This document shows, piece after piece, positions 35,761-52,306 of a DNA stretch of 64,000 nt; the stretch's first letter is position 1; every line of letters starts with the position of its first letter. The stretch spans positions 3,018,477-3,082,476 of the forward strand of contig JASKMD010000006.1 in assembly GCA_030144725.1 (NCBI GenBank), written 5' to 3'. The notes below the pieces were generated by a model. It was not told the DNA's origin, did no database searches, and worked only from the letters and a program-made list of their open reading frames with translations. A program made the translations under genes and the position numbers. Source of the DNA: Haematococcus lacustris. Its lineage: Eukaryota; Chlorophyta; Chlorophyceae; Chlamydomonadales; Haematococcaceae.

Positions 35761-38477
35761 ATGCGCTTACACGTACGTGGCACGATGAGCAGCATCTCGA
35801 CCTCCCTCCTCGCCGCGCTGGTCGTCGCTGCAATGCTGGCCACGCCCACTGGAGCTGAGAGTAGGTGGCAGGGCCGAGTGCGCTGCGCTGCGATTGACTG
35901 CTGCGGGATCGCCGGACGATGCGCAATATCATAGCAGAACACATCTGCGGCGCACTGCCCGTGGCCCTGTCGCAGGCGCGCCCGCCCGATCCAACCGCCC
36001 TCCCTTGCCGAGCGGCTCGTCCAGCTCCACCCCGAGGAGCAGCAGCGGTGAGCAGTGTGCTGGAGTGGACATGGTGCACTGGACTTGACGACTCCTGGAG
36101 CAGTGTGGCCTAGCACAACACCCCCCAAGCTGCAGTGCACATCCACACCCTGCCAACATGCCCCAGCACCCCACCCCCACTGGCCCAATAGCCAGGCGTT
36201 CCCAACTACCTGAAAACCACCCCCCTGTGATACGAAGCCTGTATCTCCGCAGCCACTCAGTCAGAAATATATGTAAACAGTGCTTTAAACAGAGGAGACT
36301 CAAAGCTACGAGATGGCCGACGCAGCAAAAACTATCTCGCTCTCAGCGGTGCTCAGTGCCTGCCCAAAGATCGACATTTGAATTCATGCGATTTTGCCTC
36401 ATGCGAGGCGCGCCACACTAGCACGCTTCGCCACACCGCTGTTGCTGGCACCTGCAACGCGCAGCAGCAGTCGGAACATGATTTGCTTTTGGCATGTGGA
36501 CGCGACGACGGCAGTCGTGACGACTGGATACCACTACTAGCATTTGGAGCTGCTGCTGGCGCTGGTGCATTCCCGGCTGCTCTACTACGCTTAACAAGGT
36601 GCTAGGTGCAGTACGTGGTGTTGTCTCACCTTGCTTTGCTGCCCTCGACTTGTTAGCTGCAGGTGCCTCACGCTTACGTGATGTGCTTGCCGCTTACGTG
36701 ACGTGCTTGCCCCAGCCCCAGCCTCAGCCCCAGCCCCAGCTGCTGCCCCATCTGCTGCTGCTGCTGCTGCCTCATCTGCTGCTGCGGCTGCCCCATCTGC
36801 TGCCCCAGCTGCTGCTGCTGCCCCATCTGCTGCTGCTGCTAACCCACATGCTGCCCCATCTGCTGCCCCAGCCCCAGCCCCAGCTGCAGCCCCAGCCCCA
36901 GCCCCAGCCCCAGCCCCAGCCCCAGCCCCAGCCCCAGCCCCAGCCCCAGCCCCAGCCCCAGCCCCAGCCCCAGCCCCAGCCCCAGCCCCAGCCCCAGCCC
37001 CAGCCTTAGCCCTAGCCCCTGCACACCGCCTCAACACCTCCACTGAGACGGGGTGCTGCTCCAAAACCAGCAGCTGCTGCCTCTGCTTGAAGGTGAGTGG
37101 GGAGTGGTGGGGGCGGCGTTTGTGCCGGTAGTTATGCACTTGACCCTGGAGGCTGCGTTGAGCAGCCCGTAGGGAGTGATTGGTAGCTGCCCCTCTGGAT
37201 GCCACCTGCTGCAAAGCCGTATGCTCACCCTGCAGGCGTTGGTGTGCTGCCTGCAGGTCGTCTAAGTCGCCCTGCAACCCATGATGTTGTTAGGGCAATG
37301 CCGATTGCCAGCCCTTAGCGAGTTGTTTAGTGCATTGAGCTGGCGGAGTGGTAAGCCAAGCTCAGTCGGCTCCTCGTGCACCTGTAGCCATCAGCATGTG
37401 TACCTTGTAAGGGGTCAATCTCTTCACATACAAACCCAATGTTTGAGTTGCATAGTGCCACGGACGCGTTATTGAGTATGCTGTAAGAAATCTGTGTGAG
37501 GTCAGGCTGTTTGATCAATGGTTGAAAACATAAAGCGGATACTAGCTGGAGGGGGTGACTAGACCCCACTGTGCCGCCCACCATTACAGCGATACAGCGC
37601 TGCCACACACAGTTTCGAGTTTCTTCATATCCTCGCCAAGCGGCCTGCACCATCAGGAAGCTCGCGCTGCCATTTTTGCCGGACTTCGTTGGTGTGCGCC
37701 ACCGACATGTCGTGCATCGCTAACGGAAAGCAAAGGACGTAGCTTGCCAGTGTAGCTAACCACGGTCTCTGATTGGGACACATCCGGGGTCACATGTGGC
37801 TGCCCGCATCGAAAGACTCCGATGGCAATTCCAGTCGACCATTAAACGCGCATTATCGCATTGCAGCAGACGCAGCAAACGTTACATCAAATGATGGAGT
37901 AAATGGGCCGCAGTTGCATGAAGATTACCAACCCCATGTTGGGAACGCCTGACCAATAGGCAGCATTAATGTGCCCCGTCAAGAGGGATTTATTGATTGT
38001 CATTTTTTCCTTCTTCTTGCGACGTCCCCCACTCCCACAAGGCCAGAACTTTATTGTCATGGTGTGATGCGCATCTGCCAAGTGCCTCCCCCTTGGCCCC
38101 AGAGCACTCACACTGATCCGCCTCCCCCTTCCTGTCTGCTACCACAACCAGACAAGCCCAAGCCCCCTGTTCCTTGCGTGAAGTACCCAGTGGCGTGCAA
38201 ATGCGCCAGAGACAACCTAGACTGCACCTGCCCCACCCTATGCCCACCCCTGCCATCTCCCTCACCCAAGTCACCTTTCCCCAGCCCCAAGCCGCAGCCT
38301 CGCCCACTGCCCACCCCTAAGCCGCAGCCCCCCGATCCCACCCCCAAGCCGCAGCCTCGTCCCTTGCCCACCCCACCCAAGCCATCTCCCCCCATTGAGT
38401 GCACCCCTTTCGGCCCACTGTGGGAGGGCTGCCCACCTCTGCCTTGCCCTCCTGGGTTGTTTTGCCCCCTGGGGTGA
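35761..38477 (+). CDS. Secreted Pro-rich Cys-module wall protein 4
   Basis: 165 aa from exons 35761-35860, 35976-36047 and 38152-38477, with phases identical to wall protein 2. The leader differs only in its first residues (MRLHVRGTMSS). Exon 2 is shorter and lacks both cysteines of the other copies. Exon 3 is almost identical to exon 3 of wall protein 2, with one PCVKYPVACKC module and the same ECTPFGP terminal domain. Intron 2 is 2104 nt instead of 334 nt because of a TIR element (36192-37952). Whether such an intron is still spliced cannot be told from sequence. The splice sites themselves are intact. Confidence 0.7.
36591..37653 (-). CDS. Unidentified protein pieces encoded by the intronic element
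   Basis: Two minus-strand open stretches. The first (37653 to about 37405) reads MVQAAWRGYEETRNCVWQRC and ends CEEIDPLQ before a GTACAC donor. The second, after the acceptor near 37276, reads GDLDDLQAAHQRLQGEHTAL and continues as a coiled-coil-like, then basic, region (YRHKRRPHHSPLTFKQRQQL). It finally becomes Ala-Gly repeats over the CCCCAG array. The phases between the pieces were not proven. No known domain was found. It may be an accessory or decayed transposon protein. Confidence 0.35.
36885..37004. repeat. (CCCCAG)n hexanucleotide repeat
   Basis: About 20 copies of CCCCAG, preceded at 36710-36880 by a looser mix of CTGCTG and CCCCAG units. It reads as Ala-Pro or Gln-Pro on the plus strand and Gly-Ala on the minus strand. 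Confidence 0.9.
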
Positions 38478-38509
38478 AATCTAGCCCATGTCATAGTCAT
38501 GATGCAGCT

Positions 38510-39850
38510 CTGCTGCAATGGGAGCATCAGTTAACTGAGCGGCAGCACCAGCAGCACCGCCGCATGCGGTCTGTGGTCAGCCTGGCTACTGGCGTGGTCC
38601 CCCCCACCCCTGACCAGGTGCTGGGGGGCATCATGTTGGATTCCCTTAGGCCTGTGCTTGCCGGCATCAAGCCCGCCCCGGGTGGGCAGCGCTCAACAAA
38701 CCAGCAGCCGTTCAACACTGCCTTGATCATGACTATGGGCAGGGGCATTGAGCAGCATGGCATCAAGAGGACGGCCAGGCAGCTGGGCATCACGCCTCAT
38801 GCAGTCAAGCGTGCCAGGAGGAGCCACCTGTCCAACCTGGCAGCTGGCGCAGCTGCAGACTGGGCAGCAGCGCCCCTCCAGCGCGGCCGCCGCTGTCTCA
38901 GCCAGGAGCAGCTCGAGTACGTGCGCAGCTTCTTCGAGGACCACAGCAGTCCATCACCCATGTACAAGGACGTGCGGCGCTACTACGTGCGCATGACCGC
39001 TGGGTAGGCTGGGTGGCTGGGTGGCTGCATGTGTGGCTGGGTGGCTGCATGGGTAGGGCTGCATGGGTACGACAGGTGGGTAGGGCTGTATGGGTACGGT
39101 AGGCTGGATCGTTGGCTGGCTGCAGGCTGAATGCAGCACACCCCACATGCCCGCAGCCCCCCCCCCACAGCCGCCCATTACGCTGCCGTGGCAGGAGCAG
39201 TAAGAAGAGCGAGGTGCGCATGTCACGGCGCTACGTGGACCGCTCTCTCAAGAAGCTGTACCTGGAGTACGAGCGGGAGTGCCCAACAAACCTAAAAGTG
39301 GGTAGCACCACCTTTAAGATGTTGCGTCCGCCGTGGGTCAAGCGCATCACCGCTGCTCACAAGCAAGTGTGTGTGTGCATTCCCTGTGAGACCTGCGAGC
39401 TCCAGCTGGACCAGCTCGGCAAGCACATGGACTGCCTTGTGCTGCCTGAGGACCCACAGCCACTAGATGATAGCGACAGTGACAGCGGGAGCGACAGCGG
39501 GGGGGGGGATGGTGAGGTGCATGTGTTGCTGGCTGAGCACATTGCCAACGCTGACGCTCAAGACCTGGCTGGTGTGCTAGATGCAGGTGTGCTAGATGAG
39601 GGTGGGCTGGAGAAGTTGGTGAGTGATGCCCAGAATGCCAGGGCTGTTGCAGGCGCTGACTTTACTGCTGCTGCATGATGAGGTGTGCTTTGGCAAACTG
39701 ACCAACAAACACTGTGAACGATATCGCATGCACATGGGGTGGAAGAGGGAAGAGGGACGTCGGGAATTGCGTCGTTGGGTGCTGAGAGAGCTGCAAAGTG
39801 AGCAGCTGGAGGCTGAATATGAGGCGGACAATGGATATGGCTGGGTGTAA
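38510..39850 (+). CDS. Transposon-like protein, probably incomplete
   Basis: Exon about 38510-39003 joins exon 39171-39678 in phase across a GTAGGC...CCACAG intron. The product has a helix-turn-helix-like part (GIKRTARQLGITPHAVKRAR), then SPSPMYKDVRRYYV, MSRRYVDRSLKKLYLEYERE, the motif LRPPWVKRI, and a Cys/His cluster (HKQVCVCIPCETC) followed by an acidic DSDSGSDSG run. This order resembles the first half of proteins encoded by some eukaryotic DNA transposons, but I cannot name the family. A further coding-looking frame (39680-39850, ERYRMHMGWKREEGRRELRR) follows in another register, reachable only by a 34-nt intron or a frameshift. The 5' end abuts the copied 3' flank of wall protein 4 at about 38509, so the start is probably lost. 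Confidence 0.45.
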
Positions 39851-40685
39851 GATGCACGGGGGTCTACTTTGGAGCATCACAGGCCGAGATTGTCACTGGG
39901 TGCATGGTGCATGAGAGTCAACTTTACAGCAGCACAGACGGCCCACAAAGGAGGGCATCGCGCATTTGTCAAAGGGACACGTTGGTACTCCTCACAAAGA
40001 ACTAATCAAGCTTGTCAACCCAGCATTTGACTTCCTGGTTGGACAGTTAAGTGGTCTGCAAAAAGGCCCACATTTTGTAAATTCTGACATGGGGTCACGT
40101 GACACAAAATAAACTCGAGCGTCCATGCCGCGGAGCCACCGAGCGCGATAGCTGTTTCCTGATCACAGCCCCACTAAGCAGCCCATTCCCGGCACAACGC
40201 GACCCCCTCTTCCAACACCCCCGCCCGCCCCGGCACAGGTGCATATCAGCCCGAGCAGCCCGCTAGCCTCGCGCTCGTGAGCTACACCGCCTTGCGCAAA
40301 AATCGCTGTAAAATTCCTAAAGACCGGTAAGATGTTATCAGGGGTGCAGCCAATGGCGGGGGTGACCCGGTACTGCCACAGTGCCAGGTACTAGAGTAGA
40401 GTTGCGGTTAGGGGGCCTCCCGCTCCCAGCTCATGGACATTTTCAGCACCATACGCCACTTGCTTCTTCATGATGATTTCGGTGGGGTCGGAGGGCGAGT
40501 CAGCATGGCCGACATGCTGGCCATTGAAGCAAATGTTGAGCAAGCCCAGGCTGTCCGGTTTACCACCCCGTAGCTCACCTGCGCTGCGATAAGACAGTGA
40601 ACATAGCTGTGGAGTGGTATGTCGTGGAAGCTGGCGACGCAGGGTTTACGTACAAATTCTGACGAGCACAGGTCGACGACACGAC
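39851..40685. other. Intergenic
   Basis: No gene seen. GGGGTCACGTGACAC near 40091 is a palindromic G-box-like sequence. The 5' region of the next plus-strand gene lies towards 40600. Confidence 0.35.
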
Positions 40686-43600
40686 ATGGTGCCCATCTAC
40701 ATCGCCAGCGTCATGACAGCCTGCAGTCTCGTTGTGGGAATAGCAGGTGAGCTCCGCGGTGGCAGCACCAGCCTGCGCCCACACGCAAACTCATCCAGCT
40801 GTCGGCCCTTCCTTTCAACCGCGAAGTGCCAGTGCCTCGGCGTAGGACAGGCATTGGAACGTGTTTTATCTTACTGGAGTGCTACCTCACACCCCTGCTT
40901 TCCCTGCCCCCTCGCAGGGTTTCTTGAACTGCGGCTAATCCTGGGTCCACTGGGCCCCTGCCGCACCTGGTGGCCGCACAACCTCGCCTGCCTGCTGCTG
41001 TGGCTGCCGCTGCTGGTCCTGACCCTGGTGGCGCAGCACAGCCCCGACTCTCTACATGAGAGCTCCACCCACCTTAGCAGCAGCAACAGCAGCAGCAGCA
41101 GCAGTTGGGTAGCTGGAGTGGGAGCAGAGCAGCTGGGCAGCCACCAGCCCACCAGCCCTGGGAGGAGTGAGGGGGGGAGCCAGCTGGCCAGCAGACCACA
41201 TGCCAGCCTGGCCAGCAAGCTGGGCGGGGCCTTTGTGCTGCGGCTGGTCCTGGTGCTGGCTTGTGTTTGCATCGCGGGACATGTGGCGCTGCTGCTGGCT
41301 TACTGGTGGAGGTGGTGGGTGCGACGGCGTCAGGCGCAGCTGCTGCTGGTGGGTGGGGGAGGGTGGCTGGGGCAAGGGGGAGACAAAGGTTGGGCGAAGG
41401 GTGGGTCCTGGGGAAGGCCTAACATCATTGGGGTTGCTGCTGTCATTGGTGGGGTGGTTAGTTTGTTGGGACGTGCTGCTCTTTGCTGCTGAGACGAAGG
41501 CTTGCAGAAGAATGCAGATGGAGGAGGGGGAGGCGGGAGGGGGATGGAGAGGGTAAGGGGGGCGCAGGGAGGGAGGGTAGTCAGAGGGATTGGCAGGCAG
41601 TGAGGGAGGCAATGGCTCTGTCTGCCTGCAGCCCTGCCAGGGGGGGTGACACAGGGAGCTGGCGGCAGTGGCCAGCCCGACACTGCTCTGTGCAGCTCAC
41701 CCCTCCCCGCTCCACCCCCCCCACCATTGCTGGCTACATAGTAAGGTTCCTAACCTAAACATAGGCCTGATTTGGCCTGTCAGCTCCCGATTCAGCCCTT
41801 CAGCACGCACGCTTCCTTTCATACACGGTCGTGAGGGTGAGGTTGTGAGGGATGGTGAGTCGGTTCAATTTCCCTTTGATCCCCCCTTTGGTGTGAGTCG
41901 GTGTGATCCCCCTTAAATTGTTTGATGGTGTGAGTCGGTGTCATCCCCCCCTGCTGCCTGGCCCCCAGCCCCCTGCCCCCAGCCGCCTTGCACCCCCGCC
42001 CCAGGGTGTCCTGTGCCGTGATGGTGTGATGGTGTGGTGGGGAGCGCAGGGTGAGGCGCAGCGCAAGCTGGCAGCGGGGCAGCGCCTGGGGCAGGGCCAC
42101 GACCTGGACCTCCACCTGCTGGGCGGCTGGGTGCCAGGGGGGGGCAGGCAGAGAGCAGCAGCAGCAGCAGCAGGGGGAGAGGGATGGGGTCAGGGCTCCT
42201 GGTCTGCCCCTGCGCCCTGCCTGGCACCTGGCGGCCACCAGTTCAGCCTACAGACGGTCGGCATCTCACCTACCACCCCCACACCAGATCACCCCCACAC
42301 CAGCTCCAGCTCTGGCAGCAGCGGCAGTGCCAGTCCTGAGCTATGGGCACCCCCACCCTACCCACACCACCCCCCTGGCCACCCCCCCCAGGAGCCTAGT
42401 GCAATGGGAGGGGCCTGGGGCCTGGGTGGGGGGAGGGGTGGGGGGGCGCATGGAGGTGCTGCCCGCCCCATGCTGTCCCACCCCACGGATACCCCTGTGT
42501 TCCAGCTGCAGTATGGGGGCAGCCAGGGGGCATGGGGGGTCACACTCCTCATTCCTGCCGAGCAGGAGGAGCAGCAGCTGGCCCTGGCCATTGCTCAGCA
42601 GCTGGCGCCGCAGCGGGGGGTGGGTCGACGTGACCGCAGCAGGACCAGCAGCGGCAGCGGGGAACCACCTGGGAGGGTGGGTGGGAGGGGGGAGCGGGCG
42701 GAGGGGAGCATGCAGCAGGGGTGGGGGGAGGGGGAGGGGGGCCGTAGGGGGCTGGTGGACCGTGTGTTGCATGCATTGAGACGGCGATGGAGGAGGGCGG
42801 TGGGGCGGGGGAGGGGGTCAGGGCGACAGCAGCTTCAGGAACTGCACCCAGTGCAGCAGCAGCAGCAGCAGGAGCGGGCGGGGTACACAGCACCTCAGCC
42901 AGTCAGTGCCCTGCCCCAGGGTGATGGGGGTGAGGGGGGCAGCAGCAGCAGCCAAGGTGACACGGAGGAGCTGCTGGGCCGGCGGCCGCACTCTGTGATG
43001 GCTGGCTGCTGGGGACTCAGCGCCGTCAAGGGGGGGGGGGGACGGGGAGGGGGGGGGCGCAGGGGGAGGGGGAGGGGGCTGGGCCCTGGCTGCTGTCACA
43101 CCAGGTGGGGCCCCCCCCTGCCTCCTCCTCCCCCCCTTCCCAGCATGCAAGCCCTGCCTCTTCCTGGCAGCAGGGGCAGCAGCCAGCAAGCAAGAGAGCA
43201 TGGCAGCAGCAGCAGGACCCTGGGTGGGGGTCAGATGGCACTAGCCTGCTGCTGCCTTCCGCCCAGCTGTCGTCTGACCCGGTCAGCAGCAGCAGCAGCA
43301 GCAGCAGGGGGTACCGTCCTGGGGTAGGGCCAGGGCTGCTGCCTCCCCGGACCCCCCCTGGCTCAGGGCCCATGCAGCTGATCTCAGAGTCAAACAGCAG
43401 TGGGGGTGTGCTGGGCTCAGCTGCCCCAGGCGGGCGGCGAGGGCGGGCCAGGCAGCGACGTCGGTCAAAGACGGGGTGGGGCAGGGAGGGTCGGCTGGGC
43501 CGCAGTCATCAACGGTCCCTGCTGGGGGGGGAGCAAGGGGAGGGGGCGGGGGGGTATGCCGGGCTGGACAAGATCAGCGAGGGGGGCAGTGAAGGCGAGG

Positions 43601-45381
43601 AGGAGGGGGTAGGGGGGGAGAGAAGGGAGGAGGGGGGGAGGTGGATGGCTGACCAGTTGTCTGTTGGGCAGAGAGGAGGGGGAGGGGGAGAGGGGGAGGG
43701 AGGGAGGGGATCAGTGTGGGCAGGGTGCGGTGCCACCGGGGCTGCTCAAGACCAGTCGGGGCCAGGCAGCCCCAGCCTCCCCCTGCAGTCAGCCCCGGAC
43801 AGCCCCCACAGAGCAGGTGAAGGCCCGGCCGCCTCACTGCTTGCAGCCAGGGGCGGTGGCCGGGGCCATGAGGCGAGCAGGGGCCCGGAGCCGCTGGGGG
43901 GGCTGGTGGTGGCGGCCTGTGAGCGGCAGCTGTCTGGGGCTGCAGGGCAGGCGGCCGCTGCGGCCTACTTTGGCAACCAGCCAGAAGGCCAGGGCCAGAG
44001 GCAGCTGGGTAGTGAAGTGGGGCAGGGCCAGGGCCAGGGCCAGGGGCAGGGGCAGGGTCCTCCTCAACTGGGGCAGGGGTGCCTCAACACTGTGGCACCC
44101 TCCAATGGTGCAGCAGTGGAGGCCTGCCTGCCAGACCCACCTCTGGGCACCCCTGCATGCCTGTCGCTGCCACCTGCCCCCCTTGCCCCCGCCCTCGCCT
44201 CTGTTCCCCTCCCTCCCCTCGACCTCACCCCTGCCCTCTTCCCACCAGTGGGCCCCCCACGCCCTGCCCCTGAGCCTGTAGCACCAGCTGGGACCAGCTA
44301 CCTCGCAGCTGCTGACCCCAGCCAGAGTGCAGCGGGGGCTGTGGGCAAGGAGGGGAGCCACACCCACTCCCACGCCCACGCTCCCCACCCAGCCAAGCCA
44401 CAGCAGCAGCAGCAGCAGCAGCTGGCGGCACCCAGGCCTCCCCCACCCTCCCCGTGCCACTCCTGCGATGCAGAGCCAGGCAGCGACCACACCCTCCTCC
44501 TCGCTGGCCTCCAGCGAAGCAGCAGCTGCTCTGCGCAGGGCAGCAGCCGGCGTCCAGACCTGCTGCGCAGCAGCTACAGACGCAGCAAACGTCACAAGCA
44601 GGAGGGGGAGGCAGCTTGGGCCTCCTACCCCAGCCCCCAGCCGAGCACCAGCCCCACCCAGCTGCTGCAGGCCCACACTGCACGAGCCAGCAGCGCTGAC
44701 TGTGCAGTCAACCTACCCCCAGCCGCAGCCGCTCTCTGCGCCCCTCACCCACCTCCGCCCTCCACCCCCACCCCTGCCTCCCCCTCCAACTCCTCTGCCA
44801 TCGCACCCCTCGCCCGCACCCCACCCCTGACCCCTGTCGACCCCCCTCCCCCCGCTGCCTCCCTGTTCGCCCGCCTGACCTCTGCCTCAGACGCCTACAT
44901 CACCCGCTGCCCCTCAGCAAGCTCCACCGCCACCAGCACCAGCCCTGACCCCGCCACCTTGGCTCCCCGGGCAGGCAGCGGTGGGGCCAACAGTGGGGCC
45001 CAATGGCAGCGCCTGGGGCCTGGGGGGGGCAGCTTAGGCGGGGCGGGCGGGGGGGGCGGGGGGGGAGGGGGTGTGGGCGCCCAGGCGTTGGCTCTGCTGC
45101 GTGGGGGCTGGGCTAGGATTGGGTCAGGCCCCCCTATGCTGCCGCCCCCCGCCCCTGGCCCCGCTGGGTCTGAGGGTCCTGCCCCCCGCGCATCTCCCTG
45201 GGTGCGGCAGCTGCAGCGGGGCAGCCACGCCCGCAGCCATTCCTCGCCAGTGGACCTGACTAGCCCGCAGCTCACCCAGGCGCTGCTGGACGAGTGGCAT
45301 GGGGGGGAGGCGCCAGGGGGGGCCCCCGGTCAGGCCCCTAGGCACAACAGCTTTGACTTGAGGCTCAGGGCCGGCCAGTAA
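40686..45381 (+). CDS. Unidentified membrane protein with long low-complexity tail
   Basis: Exon 1 (40686-40746, MVPIYIASVMTACSLVVGIA), exon 2 (40918-41348) and exon 3 (from 42005) join in phase. Later exons run to the stop at 45381, with at least one frame change between about 43100 and 43330 that I could not resolve. The N-terminus has a leader or first span, a second hydrophobic segment (LACLLLWLPLLVLTLVAQ) and a third (LRLVLVLACVCIAGHVALLL). Exon 3 begins GVLCRDGVMVWWGAQGEAQ. Further on, FQLQYGGSQGAWGVTLLIP looks like folded domain sequence. The last 700 or so residues are Gly/Ser/Pro/Gln-rich with poly-Gln, His (HTHSHAHAPH) and Arg-rich patches, ending HNSFDLRLRAGQ. I recognise no family. 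Function unknown. Confidence 0.5.
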
Positions 45382-45569
45382 TGGGGGGGTTGGGAAGGGT
45401 AGGGGGGTCTGGGAGGGGGGCTGGGTAGGGTAAGGTAGGGTTAGGTAAGGTAGGCTAGGCTCAGGGTGTTATGCATGGCAATGGTGGCAGGCGTGGCTGC
45501 AGCTAGGGAAGATTCATGGTAAAGGTATAAAGGGACCCAGCTGATGGTGGGCGAATGACGGACACCTGC

Positions 45570-45756
45570 ATGTATTCTTTACACTTCAAGTATTTCAAAG
45601 TTGGCTTACAACGATGTGGGGCTAGGCTATGCAATAAGACTGCTACATGATGCCGGACTGATCACCGCTCGTGACGTATGGACGTACGGGACGTATCTGA
45701 CGTGATCAAACTGACCCTTACCGAACCCTAACCTGCAGTGCCCAATCCATGACATC
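45570..45756 (+). repeat. Direct repeat upstream of actin, copy 1
   Basis: About 187 bp recurring at 45908-46085 at over 90% identity, including TGTATTCTTTACA at its start and CCAATCCATGA at its end. Copy 1 carries an extra GTACGGGAC-type duplication near 45687. Confidence 0.9.
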
Positions 45757-45907
45757 CTAAGCCCATGGTTCAACGGCTGAACAAGAACAAGAACAGTCCA
45801 CCATCATCACTCACTGAAACCGTCAGGATCGCCGCCTATGCTGCCGGGGGGCTGGGGCCAGCTCCTGACAGGCCGGCGGCCAGCGTGTGCATGAGCTGGT
45901 GCTTTAC

Positions 45908-46085
45908 ATGTATTCTTTACATTTCAAGTATTTCAAAGTTGGCTTACAACGATGTGGGGCTAGGCTATGCAATAAGACTGCTACATGAGGCCGGAATGAT
46001 CACCACTCGTGACGTATGGACGTATCTGACGTGATCAAACTGACCCTTACCGAACCCTGACCTGCAGTGCCCAATCCATGATATC
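45908..46085 (+). repeat. Direct repeat upstream of actin, copy 2
   Basis: Second copy, about 380 bp upstream of the actin start codon. AGCTGGTGCT occurs immediately before and shortly after this copy (near 45893 and 46086), which could be a trace of insertion or of unequal duplication. Confidence 0.9.
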
Positions 46086-46463
46086 AGCTGGTGCTCTGTG
46101 CCACACGACTGCAGTTGACAGCGGTGGATGATTACTTTGCTTGCATTGCTTGGATTCTACGACCGTGGCCTTCCAATGCAGTTCACCTTTCAAGCCACGA
46201 TCAATATCGCAAGCATGGGTTGCATGAGCGGCAAATAACCTGCCTTTGGAGACTTGCGCGGCATACCCATTGTGTGGGATACAGCCCTTCCACACACCCG
46301 AGATCCCCACGGTCAGCTGTCGCACTTAACCCGCTTCCCCCTCGCGCCTCTTACTCGTGATCATTGTGGGTTAACGCGACGTCACCGCTCCGTCGACGTG
46401 CTTTCAAACGGGGATCAAAACTGCTCCATCACCCGGTGCAGAGTCTTTGCTGCAAGCAGCACA

Positions 46464-52306
<5,843 letters not shown>

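Larger units (their letters stand above)
36192..37952. mobile_element. hAT-like TIR element inside an intron
   Basis: Terminal repeat CAGGCGTTCCCAAC at 36193-36206, matched exactly in reverse complement at 37938-37951. CCAATAG directly flanks both sides (36185-36191 and 37953-37959). The same intron position in wall protein 2 (near 27262) and wall protein 3 (near 29432) reads as a single uninterrupted site (CCTTGTAG or CCCAGTAG followed by GCAGCAT), so the insertion is well defined. CAGG ends and a 7-8 bp duplication fit the hAT superfamily. Minus-strand coding pieces are present, but no transposase core was recognised. Confidence 0.85.
45382..46463. other. Actin upstream region
   Basis: Between the stop of the preceding gene and the actin ATG. 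It holds the two direct-repeat copies described below and a GGTAAGGTAGGGTTAGGTAAGG-type purine-rich run (45425-45465). The actin promoter should lie between about 46090 and 46463, but I see no clear TATA box. Confidence 0.5.

Noticed and set aside
43834..44676. Minus-strand frame opposite the long low-complexity tail
   Set aside because: Antisense shadow of GC-rich repetitive coding DNA, with no domain and no splice support.
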